Positions 51,353 to 59,520 of a stretch of 64,000 nucleotides of DNA are shown here, piece after piece (position 1 is the first letter of the stretch; each line of letters opens with the position of its first letter). The notes under the pieces are model-generated. The model made no database searches and was not told the DNA's origin. It saw nothing but the letters and a program-made list of their open reading frames with translations. The position numbers were made by a program, and so were the translations under genes. This stretch comes from Pontitalea aquivivens (lineage in GTDB: Bacteria > Pseudomonadota > Alphaproteobacteria > Rhodobacterales > Rhodobacteraceae). Where the stretch lies: contig NZ_JBKFEY010000013.1 in the NCBI RefSeq assembly GCF_046507575.1, positions 26,080-90,079 of the forward strand, given 5' to 3'.

Positions 51353-52773
51353 GCCCGCCGCCCCGGTATCGCGGCGGCACCCGCGCCATGCGGGCCTTGG
51401 GCCTGCGCCGCACGCGCCGGTGCCCCCTGCCGCACCGCCGCCGCCATCGCCAGAACCGTGACCAGATGCAGCGTCGGGTCGGGCGTGGTGCCCGCGATCA
51501 GCATTGCGGCCAACAGCGTCAGCGCCGAAACGCGCGCTGCCAGAAACGCCCGGCGTGCCTCATCCCCCACAGGCCCCGCCAGCGGCCCGATCGCGGCCCA
51601 GACAAACCCCAGAAACAAAACCGCCCCCGGCAGGCCCACGCTGCCCAGCAGCACCGAGATCAACCCGTTGGCCCGCAGCGACCCCGCCCCCGCGCCAAGC
51701 CCCCAGGTCTGCACGAAGGCGTCAAACCCCGCCCGCGCCCAGGCCCCCCGTTCCAGCCCCGAGGCACTGGCCCCCTTGGACAGGATCAGCCGGTCCACCA
51801 GATCGCCCGCCAGCGCGGACACCGCCGGCGACAGCAGCGCCAGGCTAAGCCCTGCGGCAAAGGCCGCCAGACAGATCACCAACCCGTGGCCAAAGCCGCG
51901 GCTCATGCCCGCGCCCAGATAGCTGCGCGCGTGCCAGGCGATCGCCAGCCCCGCCGCCGCCAGCGCCACCAGCCCCGACGATGACAATGAGGCCAGCGTC
52001 GCCCCCAGACTGGCCAGCGCCAGCATCCCGTCGCGCAGCCGCCGCCCAAGCAGGAATGACATCGCGAAATAACCCGCCAATGCCGCCGAGGCCGCGCCAA
52101 AGCTGGACGCTTCGGCAAACCCCCCGATCACGCGGGCAAAGCCGCCCATCGTATGTTCATTGTTCAACGTGTAATCGGCGGTGCGGATCACCGCCAGAAG
52201 ACTGTCCAGCTGCACCAGATCCAGCCCGCCCAGAATCAGGTTCACCCCCGCCGCCCAGATCATCGCGGTTTCGCCAAACTGCGGGCCGCGGCGGGCGAAT
52301 GTTGCGGTTGCCGCGATGAAGACACCCGCCGACAGAATGATGTACAGCGTCTGGGCAAGGTTCGAACTGTTTGGCGCCAGCGGGAACATGGTGGACGGGA
52401 ACAGGGCGCTGACCGGCGTTCCCGCCACGCTGACCGACATCGGAAAGATCAGGAAGTCACCCGCAAAAAGCCGCACAAGCACCGTGGCCGAAAAGGCCGC
52501 ATAGGCCGCGAACAGCACCACGAACACCCCCGCCCCCGACAGATGCACAGGCCCCGCCCGCCGCCTGTCGCCGATCCAGCGCAAGACGCCAAGCGCCAGC
52601 GTCAACCCCGCCAGCACATGCGCCGCAAGCGCCGACAACCCGCCTGCTGCCAGCGCCGCGAACATCCCCATCGGCAGCGCCGCCACCGTCACCCGCAGGC
52701 TGTTGTCCGGGTCGCGCAGCACCAGCACCAGCCACAGTGCAAGCAGAACGCCAAAGGCGGGATAAACGCTCAT
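51349..52773 (-). CDS. Wzy/O-antigen-polymerase-like membrane protein
   Basis: A 474-residue protein with ten to twelve spans (for example FGVLLALWLVLVL, LAGLTLALGVLRWI, VFVVLFAAYAAFSATVLV). A large polar loop (STMFPLAPNSSNLAQTL, DYTLNNEHTMGGFARVIGGF) lies in the middle, and GAWARAGFDAFVQTWGLGAGAGSLRANGL near the C-terminus fits Wzy-like polymerases, which recognise lipid-linked repeats. Sequence conservation in this group is low, so the call rests on topology and on coupling with Wzx. The ATG at 52773, preceded by a G-rich ribosome-binding site, is preferred over a longer frame whose N-terminus is unlikely as a protein. Confidence 0.8.
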   Translation of the reverse strand: MSVYPAFGVLLALWLVLVLRDPDNSLRVTVAALPMGMFAALAAGGLSALAAHVLAGLTLALGVLRWIGDRRRAGPVHLSGAGVFVVLFAAYAAFSATVLVRLFAGDFLIFPMSVSVAGTPVSALFPSTMFPLAPNSSNLAQTLYIILSAGVFIAATATFARRGPQFGETAMIWAAGVNLILGGLDLVQLDSLLAVIRTADYTLNNEHTMGGFARVIGGFAEASSFGAASAALAGYFAMSFLLGRRLRDGMLALASLGATLASLSSSGLVALAAAGLAIAWHARSYLGAGMSRGFGHGLVICLAAFAAGLSLALLSPAVSALAGDLVDRLILSKGASASGLERGAWARAGFDAFVQTWGLGAGAGSLRANGLISVLLGSVGLPGAVLFLGFVWAAIGPLAGPVGDEARRAFLAARVSALTLLAAMLIAGTTPDPTLHLVTVLAMAAAVRQGAPARAAQAQGPHGAGAAAIPGRRA

Positions 52774-52901
52774 CGCGCCCGCCCCCCCGCGCCGATCCGC
52801 GCCTTGCCCCCTGCGGAACGGCACCGCGCGGGAAAGTCTTTGCCAAGCAGGCCGGTCCTGACCGATACTGACACGGGAACCGAACCAGGGGGGGCCGCGC
52901 C

Positions 52902-53708
52902 ATGGGCATCCGGCAAGGCGTCAAGGCGGGGCTTGGCATGATGCACCGGCACATCGGCCTGCCCGCCCGCGCATTGTGGAACCGCGCGCTGGCCGCGACC
53001 CCGCGGTCGCCCGCCTTCATCGGTGCCTTCCCCGACCCCGCCGCCGCGCTGGCCAGTCTGCCCGCCCGCACCCCCGGCGGCTATGACCATGACACCGTCG
53101 CCGAGGTATCCTTTCACCGGATGTGCCAGCTGCAGCTGTGGGATTACCCGGTGCTGTTCTGGCTGGACCGGCTGCGGCGCCCGGGATTGCGGGTGCTGGA
53201 CATGGGCGGCCATATGGGCACGAAATACATCGCCTTCGGCCCCTTCCTGCCACTGGCCGACTGGGACTGGTGCGTCTGCGACCTGCCCGCGATCATCCGC
53301 GCCGCCCGCGCCCGCCAGAACCGGGGCGCCCTGCCCGCGGCGATCCGCTTTGTCACCGAACCCGACATGTCCGGCCCGCCCGATCTGCTGCTGGCCTCGG
53401 GCCTGATGCAATATCTGGACGCCTCGCTGGGCGATCTGATCGGCCGCCTGCCCGGCAGGCCCCGCCACATCGTGCTGAACAAGGTCGCCACCCGCGAAGG
53501 TCCCTCGGTCACCACGCTGGAACGCATCGGCCCGGCGCGCGTGCCCTATCAGATGCGCAACCGCCCCGCCCTTGAGGCCGAAATCGCGGTGCTTGGCTAC
53601 CGCATCCTGGATCGGTGGGATATTCCCTCGCTCAGCCATGTGATCCCCACCCATCCCGCACTTGGTCCCAGCCGCAGCCTTGGCTACTGCCTGGAACGTC
53701 TGGACTGA
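52902..53708 (+). CDS. TIGR04325-type putative methyltransferase
   Basis: A 268-residue protein with a Rossmann-like SAM motif (GLRVLDMGGHMGTKYI, about residues 94-109) and an aspartate-rich following strand (WDWCVCDLP). GYDHDTVAEVSFHRM and the C-terminal SLSHVIPTHPALGPSRSLGY are characteristic of the TIGR04325 family found in capsule and O-antigen loci. It may methylate a sugar or act on a lipid-linked intermediate; no activity is known for certain. It is read opposite to its EPS neighbours from a 128-base divergent region, and its 3' end overlaps the phosphopantetheinyl transferase gene by 77 bases. Confidence 0.85.
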   Translation: MGIRQGVKAGLGMMHRHIGLPARALWNRALAATPRSPAFIGAFPDPAAALASLPARTPGGYDHDTVAEVSFHRMCQLQLWDYPVLFWLDRLRRPGLRVLDMGGHMGTKYIAFGPFLPLADWDWCVCDLPAIIRAARARQNRGALPAAIRFVTEPDMSGPPDLLLASGLMQYLDASLGDLIGRLPGRPRHIVLNKVATREGPSVTTLERIGPARVPYQMRNRPALEAEIAVLGYRILDRWDIPSLSHVIPTHPALGPSRSLGYCLERLD

Positions 53709-54393
53709 CCGCCCCCGGCCAGCCCGCGCGCGGCACGATCCGCAGCCCCCGGCCACAGGTTTCCAGCGCAAGCGCCCCGATCAGCCCCGGCCCCGGCGCC
53801 AGATGCACCAGCGTCCAGTCGCGCACCTGCCCGCCCGTCAGGCGCAGCAGGCGGGCGGGTTCATCGCCGCGCAGGGTCACATCAAAGGCCTTCAGATCCA
53901 TCGACAGCCCCTGCCCCAGCGCCTTGATCACCGCTTCCTTGCGCGTCCAGCAGCGATAGAACCCCGCCAGCCAGTCCACCCCGGCCAGGCCCATCAGTGC
54001 ATCATATTCCCGGCCCGAGAAATGGTGCCGCGCCACCGCCGCCTCGATCGGGCGGATCGCCTCGATGTCCAGCCCCGGACGGGCGCCATGACCAACCGCC
54101 AGCGCCGCGCGCCCGCCCGAATGGCTCAGGTTGAAGGTAAGGTCCCCGGCCCCGTCAACCTCGGGCCGGCCGAAATCGTTATAGCGAAATCCGATGGCCT
54201 GTGGCGCACGCCCCAGATAACCGCCCAGAATTTCGCGCAACCGTCCCCGCCCGGCGACAAATCCATCCCGGTCGGCCGGGCGCAGGAACCGGCCCGCGCG
54301 CGCGACCTCATCGGGGGACAGAAGCCGCAAGAACCCCCGCAGCCGCGCCGCCGGTTGCGCCAGCGGCCAGGCCCAAAGATCGACCCTTACCAC
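53632..54393 (-). CDS. 4'-phosphopantetheinyl transferase (Sfp type)
   Basis: A 253-residue enzyme that transfers phosphopantetheine from CoA to the serine of carrier domains. Both signature motifs are clear: GLDIEAI at 107-113 (metal-binding Asp and Glu) and CWTRKEAVIKALG at 148-160 (catalytic Glu and Lys). FNLSHSGG near 87 contacts CoA. It is the only such gene in the window, so it is the natural activator of the three carrier domains of the megasynthase. It starts with GTG 54393 within the overlap with the upstream GT4 gene (7 bases). Its last 25 or so residues lie antisense to the methyltransferase and go beyond the usual Sfp end, so they may be unstructured. Confidence 0.93.
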   Translation of the reverse strand: MVRVDLWAWPLAQPAARLRGFLRLLSPDEVARAGRFLRPADRDGFVAGRGRLREILGGYLGRAPQAIGFRYNDFGRPEVDGAGDLTFNLSHSGGRAALAVGHGARPGLDIEAIRPIEAAVARHHFSGREYDALMGLAGVDWLAGFYRCWTRKEAVIKALGQGLSMDLKAFDVTLRGDEPARLLRLTGGQVRDWTLVHLAPGPGLIGALALETCGRGLRIVPRAGWPGAVSPDVPGSSQGCGWDQVRDGWGSHG

Positions 54394-55517
54394 GCCCGCC
54401 CCCCGCCACCGTCCCGGACCGCCCGCTCGGCAAAGGCGGTCGCGATCACCTCGGCCAGTTCGCGGCGGAACCGTTCCGCGCCAAAGCCTTCGGCATGGCG
54501 CGCGATCGCCGCCGCATCCAGCGGGTCGCGGGCCTCAAAATCCCGCACGGCGGCGCGCACCGCCGCGGGGCTTTGCTGATCGAAAAAGAACCCCGTGCGC
54601 CCCGGCACCACGCTGTCGCGTGCGCCACCCCGGCCATAGGCCAGAACCGGCGTCCCGCAGGCCATCGCCTCAACCGGGACGATGCCGAAATCCTCCTCGG
54701 CGGGAAAGATCAGCGCGCGCGCGCCTTGATACAGCCCCGGCAGATCGTCGAACGGCACCCGTCCCAGCAACGTCACATTGCCCGGCAGGCCGCGTTCCAG
54801 CGCGGCCCGCTCCGACCCGCTGCCCACCACCACCAGCTTGCGGTCCAGCCCGCGAAACGCATCGATCACGATATCGGCGCGCTTGTAGCGCACCAGCTCG
54901 GACACGAACAGGTAATAGTCCCGCGCCCGCGGCCGGGCCGCGGGGCGATAGGCGCCCAGATCGACCGGCGGATGCACCACATCGGCCGCGCGGTGATAGT
55001 AGCGCCGGATGCGGTCGGCCACGAACTGCGAATTCGCGACAAAGCGGTCCACCCGCGCGGCGGTGCTGACATCCCAGATCCGCAGCCGATGCGCCAGATG
55101 CGCGAAATAGGCCCGGCCCAGGGGGCCCCTGATCCGGTCACGGTAATCGGGATAATGATCCCAGACATAGCGCATCGGCGAATGGGTATAGCACACATGC
55201 ACCGACCCGGGCGGCGGCAGGATCCCCTTGGACGGGCCGCTTTCGCTGGACAGGATCAGATCATAGCCGCGCAGGTCCAGCTCTTCCAGGGCGCGGGGCA
55301 TGAACCCCAGGTATTTCTGGTAATGCCGCCGTGCGCCGGGCAGGCGCGCGATACGGGTTTCGGTGATGGGCCGCGCGCGGATCAGATCGGACAGGGCTGC
55401 GGGATCGGCCACATGGGTAAAGATATCGGCCTGCGGATACAGCCGCAGCATTTCCTCCAGCACCCGCTCGCCGCCCCGCATCCCCACAAGCCAGTAATGG
55501 ATGATCGCCACCCGCAT
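54387..55517 (-). CDS. Glycosyltransferase family 4 protein
   Basis: A 376-residue GT-B enzyme. The N-terminal acceptor domain shows IIHYWLVGMRGGERVLEEML and CYTHSPMRYVWD; the C-terminal donor domain shows YYLFVSELVRYKRADIVIDAF and EEDFGIVPVEAMACGTPVLAYG with the E-x7-E type motif of GT4 enzymes. It probably transfers mannose or a related sugar, given resemblance to mannosyltransferases and the manCB genes in the window; the exact donor is unknown. It lies between the kinase and the phosphopantetheinyl transferase on the same strand, 12 bases after the kinase stop. Confidence 0.92.
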   Translation of the reverse strand: MRVAIIHYWLVGMRGGERVLEEMLRLYPQADIFTHVADPAALSDLIRARPITETRIARLPGARRHYQKYLGFMPRALEELDLRGYDLILSSESGPSKGILPPPGSVHVCYTHSPMRYVWDHYPDYRDRIRGPLGRAYFAHLAHRLRIWDVSTAARVDRFVANSQFVADRIRRYYHRAADVVHPPVDLGAYRPAARPRARDYYLFVSELVRYKRADIVIDAFRGLDRKLVVVGSGSERAALERGLPGNVTLLGRVPFDDLPGLYQGARALIFPAEEDFGIVPVEAMACGTPVLAYGRGGARDSVVPGRTGFFFDQQSPAAVRAAVRDFEARDPLDAAAIARHAEGFGAERFRRELAEVIATAFAERAVRDGGGGRAW

Positions 55518-55529
55518 CGCGCGCGCCCC

Positions 55530-57743
55530 TTAATATTCGTAGGAATAGCCATAGACCTCGCGCGCCGCGACATCCTTGCGCCGCACCTGCGTCAGTACCG
55601 TTCCCGCGACATGCACCCCCGCCTCGTTCAGCCGGTTCAGCATCCGCACCAGAACCTTGACCGGCGTGCGCCCGCTTTGCACCGCCATCAGTGTCACATC
55701 GGCATGTTTGGCCAAAAGCAGCGTATCCGCCAGATGCAGGACCGGCGGGGCATTGATGACCACCACGTCATGACGCGCCGTCAGCCGCGTGATCAGCCCC
55801 TGCATTTCCCCCGAGGCGATCAGATCAGCCGCCCCATTGGTATGGCGCCGCGGCACCACCACATCGGCCTTCAGCAGATCGGACCGTTCCGTCATGTCGG
55901 TCACGCCGGCCTTGCCTTCCAGATAATCGATCAGGCAGGGTCCCTCCGACGGCAGCCGCAGCGCCTCGACCGTGTCCGACCGGCGCAGATCGGCATCCAG
56001 CAGCGCCACGTTCGACCCCACCCCCGCCAACGCCCGCGCCAGCGCGAAGCAGATCGAGGATTTGCCCTCGCCCGCCAGCGCCGATGTCACCAGAATGACC
56101 CGCGGGCGCTGCGATTTCGGCACATCGAACAGCCGCGTGCGGATCGATCGCATCCCCTCCATGAAAACCGAAGGGGCCTCGGCTGCCAGTTCCCGGTGCA
56201 GCCAGCCGTGGCGCCGCCCGGCGCGCCGGACATGGGGCAACACCGCCAGAATGGGCAGATGCGTGGCCCCGCGCAGCTCATCGGTGGTGCGCACCGGCAC
56301 CACCAGGGCCGACCGCAGGAACACCACGATCACCCCAAGACACAGCCCCGCGACCGCCGCCACGATCATCGACAGCGTCTTGCGCGGTTCGGCCGGAACC
56401 GAGGGCACGCTGGCCTGCCCGATGATGCGCGCCTCGGGTGACTGGAAATCGCCCTGCGCGCTGGTTTCCTTGAACCGCGACAGGAAGTTTTCATAGACCA
56501 GCCGCGTCGCCGCCGCCGTGCGTTCCAGCTGATCCAGCCGCACCGAGGCCTGCGCGATCTGATCGGCGCGGTCGGATACCTCGCGGATCTGCGCCTGCAG
56601 CGCCTGTTCGCGGTTGCGCGTGACCGAGACATTGGACCGCATCGCCTCGATCTGGCGGCGCACCTCGGCCTCCAGGCTGCGGTCGATATCGCCGATCTGC
56701 GCGCTGATGCGGATCATCTCGGGGTGGCGCCGACCCAGCGTGCTGGCCAGTTCCGCCTGCCGCGCCGCAAGTTCGGACCGCTGCCGCTGCAAGGTTTCAA
56801 GCAGGGGCGAGGTCACCACATCGGCCACCGCGGCAAGGCCCGCCTCGGCCTCCAGCCGTTCCATCTGGGCATAACGCACCTCGGCATCGGCGCGTTCGGC
56901 GCTGGTGGCGACCAGCCGGCTGTTCAGTTCTGCCAGCAACTGGTTCGTCGTATCTTCGCCGCCCCCCGCCTCGGCCACCATCCGGGTGCGGAAATCAACC
57001 ACGGCGGAATCGGCGATCTCGACCTGCTGGCTCATTTCCAGGATGCGTTCGGACAGCCAGCTGTTCACCCGCAAGGTCGCCTCTTGCTTCTTTTCCAGAA
57101 GCGCACGGATGTATTCCCCGGCCACCGCATTGGCGATGCGCGCCGCCACCTGCGGATCGGGCGCGTCAAAGGACAGGCCGATCACATAGGACAGCCCCAT
57201 CTGCGATACGCTCAGGCGTTTCATGATCGTGTCGATCACCGCCGCGCGCAGGCCCTCGGGCGGCATCCGCTGCGCGATCTGGTGGAACGGCTCGCCCCCG
57301 CGCGCCACCCGTTTCAGCCAGGCCACCGCGCTTTCCGGGCGCGGCAGGCGCGGGTCGAACTGCGGATCGTTGACCAGATCCAGGCGGTCCACCACCTTGC
57401 CGATCAGCACATTGGTGCGGATCGACAGCACCTCGCCCGCGACGACCGAATTGCTGACATTCAGGTTCGACACCACCTCTTCCACCGGCGAAACACGTTC
57501 CTGCCGCGTGTCGATCAGGATCTGCGCATGGGCACGATAAATCGGCGTGGCGCGCTGCAGATGGATGAACATCGCCGCCATGCACAGCGCCGCGATCAGC
57601 CCCACCAACGCCAGATTGCCGCGCAGGATATCGAACAGATACAGCAGGTCGATCCCGCCCGCGCGCCCCGGATCAAGCCGTCCATGGCCATGATGGAACG
57701 GGCGTTCGGGACCCAGATCCCTTGGCGGCACCACGCGTTTCAT
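55530..57743 (-). CDS. Wzc-type polysaccharide co-polymerase and tyrosine autokinase
   Basis: A 737-residue inner-membrane protein that controls EPS length and export. N-terminal span ALVGLIAALCMAAMFIHL, then a Wzz domain (YRAHAQILIDTR, SEVLSIRTN-like GEVLSIRTNVL), a long coiled coil with GNVR-like region, and a second span (LSMIVAAVAGLCLGVIVVFL). The C-terminal BY-kinase has Walker A ALAGEGKSS at 555-563, Walker A' LLDADLRR near 583 and Walker B-like VVVINAPP, and ends in a tyrosine cluster (VYGYSYEY) as the autophosphorylation site. The ATG overlaps the stop of the export-protein gene. It would act with the OPX protein at 57740-58993 and may be opposed by a phosphatase elsewhere. Confidence 0.94.
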   Translation of the reverse strand: MKRVVPPRDLGPERPFHHGHGRLDPGRAGGIDLLYLFDILRGNLALVGLIAALCMAAMFIHLQRATPIYRAHAQILIDTRQERVSPVEEVVSNLNVSNSVVAGEVLSIRTNVLIGKVVDRLDLVNDPQFDPRLPRPESAVAWLKRVARGGEPFHQIAQRMPPEGLRAAVIDTIMKRLSVSQMGLSYVIGLSFDAPDPQVAARIANAVAGEYIRALLEKKQEATLRVNSWLSERILEMSQQVEIADSAVVDFRTRMVAEAGGGEDTTNQLLAELNSRLVATSAERADAEVRYAQMERLEAEAGLAAVADVVTSPLLETLQRQRSELAARQAELASTLGRRHPEMIRISAQIGDIDRSLEAEVRRQIEAMRSNVSVTRNREQALQAQIREVSDRADQIAQASVRLDQLERTAAATRLVYENFLSRFKETSAQGDFQSPEARIIGQASVPSVPAEPRKTLSMIVAAVAGLCLGVIVVFLRSALVVPVRTTDELRGATHLPILAVLPHVRRAGRRHGWLHRELAAEAPSVFMEGMRSIRTRLFDVPKSQRPRVILVTSALAGEGKSSICFALARALAGVGSNVALLDADLRRSDTVEALRLPSEGPCLIDYLEGKAGVTDMTERSDLLKADVVVPRRHTNGAADLIASGEMQGLITRLTARHDVVVINAPPVLHLADTLLLAKHADVTLMAVQSGRTPVKVLVRMLNRLNEAGVHVAGTVLTQVRRKDVAAREVYGYSYEY

Positions 57744-58993
57744 TGCCCCACCCCCTTGTCCGCCAGGGCCTCGGGCGGCCTGATGCGCACCATCAGCAAA
57801 TCCCCCGGCAGCAATTCATCGAACGGGTCCAGCGCGATCTGCTGCACCCCCGCCGAGCTCCGCCGCCGCACCTGATATTCCACCAGCAACTCGGCCTCGG
57901 GCCCGGTGGACCGGCTGATCCACTGGCTCAGCAGCAGCAGCCGATCCTCGACCGAGGCCCGGTTCGCCCGCAGCCGCGCGATCTCGCTCCAGAAACCCTG
58001 CGATGCGGACAAAAGCGCCTTTTCGCGCTCTGTCTCCAGCTGCGACAGATCGCTGCGCAGGGTGTTGATCTGCACCAGCGCCGCCGATTGTTCTTCGCGC
58101 AGGCGCAGGAATTCCCCCTCCAGCCGCGCGAATTCCTGTTCCTTGTCGATCACCACCGACATCGTGCGCAGCCCGCGATCCACCAGATCCCGGTTGCGCG
58201 CAAGTTCGACCCGGCCGCGTTCCACCGCATCGCCCAGCACCTTCTGGCGCTGTTCGATCAGGTCGATGCGCTTTTCCGCCTCAAGGATCGCCTCGCCCAG
58301 CAGCCGGTGGCGCCCGGTGTAATTCTGGTCCTCCAGAATGATGATCTGATCCTCGGCTGGCTTCATTTCGTCAAACAGTACGCGATCCACATCGGGGCGG
58401 ATCGCCTCGGGGACATCGGACCAGCTGACCGCCTGCCGGTTCGCCAGCTGTGCCTGCACGCGGGCATATTGCGTGGCCAGCCGCGCCAGATCGGCCGTCA
58501 TGCCGTTCAGGCTGCCGGCCAGATTGCGCCGTTCCAGAACCCGCTGTTCCTCATTATTGGCCGAAACCGCCGCGCCCCCGGCCAGCCCCGCCGCCTGTTC
58601 CGCCGTCAGGAAGGGCTGGAAATCGTAATTGCCGGGGTTGCGCACATCGCCCAGCACAAAGACCGGCCTGAAGCTGGCGATCGACAGTTCAATCGTCGGC
58701 GCGATGAAAATCTCACGCGTGACATAGGTATCGCGGATCAGGTCGCGCGCGGCGCCCAGCGTGACGGCTTCGACCCGCACACCGCCGATGAACGGCAACT
58801 GCACCTGCCCGTCGCCCCCCACCGTAAACCGCTGCGGCGGATCGCTGTCGTCAAGGATGTCCAGCTCCAGCTCATCGCCGATGCTGATCGTATAGCCATC
58901 CGGCGTCGCCGCCCCCGCCCCCGGCCCCCAGGCCAGGCAAAACGCGGTCACGAACAGGCCCGCCATCCGGCGAATGCGTCCGGTCCCGGCCAC
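57740..58993 (-). CDS. ExoF/Wza-type polysaccharide export protein
   Basis: A 417-residue exported protein. It starts with GTG 58993 because GGGGGG lies five bases upstream and gives a signal peptide with a basic n-region (RIRRMAGLFVTAFCLAWGPGAGA). The poly_export domain (YTISIGDELELDIL, VGGDGQVQLPFIGGVRV) and a SLBB-like part (RPVFVLGDVRNPGNYDFQP) are followed by a long coiled coil of about 200 residues. The coil makes it an ExoF-like OPX member rather than a classical Wza lipoprotein; no lipobox is present. It forms the periplasmic and outer-membrane export channel together with the Wzc-type kinase encoded directly downstream. Confidence 0.92.
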   Translation of the reverse strand: MAGTGRIRRMAGLFVTAFCLAWGPGAGAATPDGYTISIGDELELDILDDSDPPQRFTVGGDGQVQLPFIGGVRVEAVTLGAARDLIRDTYVTREIFIAPTIELSIASFRPVFVLGDVRNPGNYDFQPFLTAEQAAGLAGGAAVSANNEEQRVLERRNLAGSLNGMTADLARLATQYARVQAQLANRQAVSWSDVPEAIRPDVDRVLFDEMKPAEDQIIILEDQNYTGRHRLLGEAILEAEKRIDLIEQRQKVLGDAVERGRVELARNRDLVDRGLRTMSVVIDKEQEFARLEGEFLRLREEQSAALVQINTLRSDLSQLETEREKALLSASQGFWSEIARLRANRASVEDRLLLLSQWISRSTGPEAELLVEYQVRRRSSAGVQQIALDPFDELLPGDLLMVRIRPPEALADKGVGQ

Positions 58994-58998
58994 ATCAG

Positions 58999-59004
58999 CC
59001 CCCC
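58999..59004 (-). promoter_or_regulatory. Ribosome-binding site deciding the export-protein start
   Basis: GGGGGG on the minus strand, five bases before the GTG at 58993, supports this start over an ATG at 58966 and a far-upstream TTG. Confidence 0.5.
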
Positions 59005-59105
59005 AAGAAAAAAGCGAATCGAAACCTGAAAGCCAATGCCTTAAGGATAACCGATCAGCACCGGGGACCGAGTCTTTTCGGCGGAACCTGTCCTTTCGGT
59101 TGATA

Positions 59106-59140
59106 CGAAAACCACCCCTGCGGGCAAACCCGAGGGGTGG
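59106..59140 (-). terminator. Rho-independent terminator after DUF4387 gene
   Basis: CCACCCCT at 59112-59119 pairs with AGGGGTGG at 59133-59140, and CGGG pairs with CCCG inside, leaving a four-base CAAA loop and one bulged G. On the minus strand the stem is followed by TTTT, so it ends transcription of the DUF1446-DUF4387 unit 31 bases past its stop. Confidence 0.85.
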
Positions 59141-59170
59141 CACAATCCTACCGTGCAATTCGCGCCGAAA

Positions 59171-59509
59171 TCAGGCGGTCACGTCGACTTCCACATCCAG
59201 GAAGGGCGCATATTGCTGCGCGCCAAAGATGTCGGCATCGCCCGCGCTGCCCGAGGGGCGGATGCGCAGGATCGTGAACTTGATCGCATAGGCCGGATCA
59301 TATTCCACGAAATCGGTCAGCCGCGCCGGATCGACATTCAGCACCCGGCAGACGCTGTCACGCGTCAGCGCCTTCGACCGCTTCACCATTTCATAGGTGT
59401 CTTTCTCGCGGAAGATGATGTCGAAGGTGATCTTGTCGGTGCCGGCATTCTTGGACCGGATCGTCTTGGCCAGATCGGCCAGCTTCTTGCGGGTGTTCGG
59501 TTGGGTCAT
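59171..59509 (-). CDS. DUF4387 domain protein
   Basis: A 112-residue cytoplasmic protein that matches the DUF4387 pattern (LADLAKTIRSKNAGTDKITFDIIF, then VLNVDPARLTDFVEYDPAYAIKF). The domain often follows an AtuA/DUF1446 protein, as it does here 11 bases downstream, and is likely a small subunit of the same enzyme. AGGAGGCCCGCG precedes the ATG. Its exact role is unknown. Confidence 0.9.
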   Translation of the reverse strand: MTQPNTRKKLADLAKTIRSKNAGTDKITFDIIFREKDTYEMVKRSKALTRDSVCRVLNVDPARLTDFVEYDPAYAIKFTILRIRPSGSAGDADIFGAQQYAPFLDVEVDVTA

Positions 59510-59520
59510 CGCGGGCCTCC

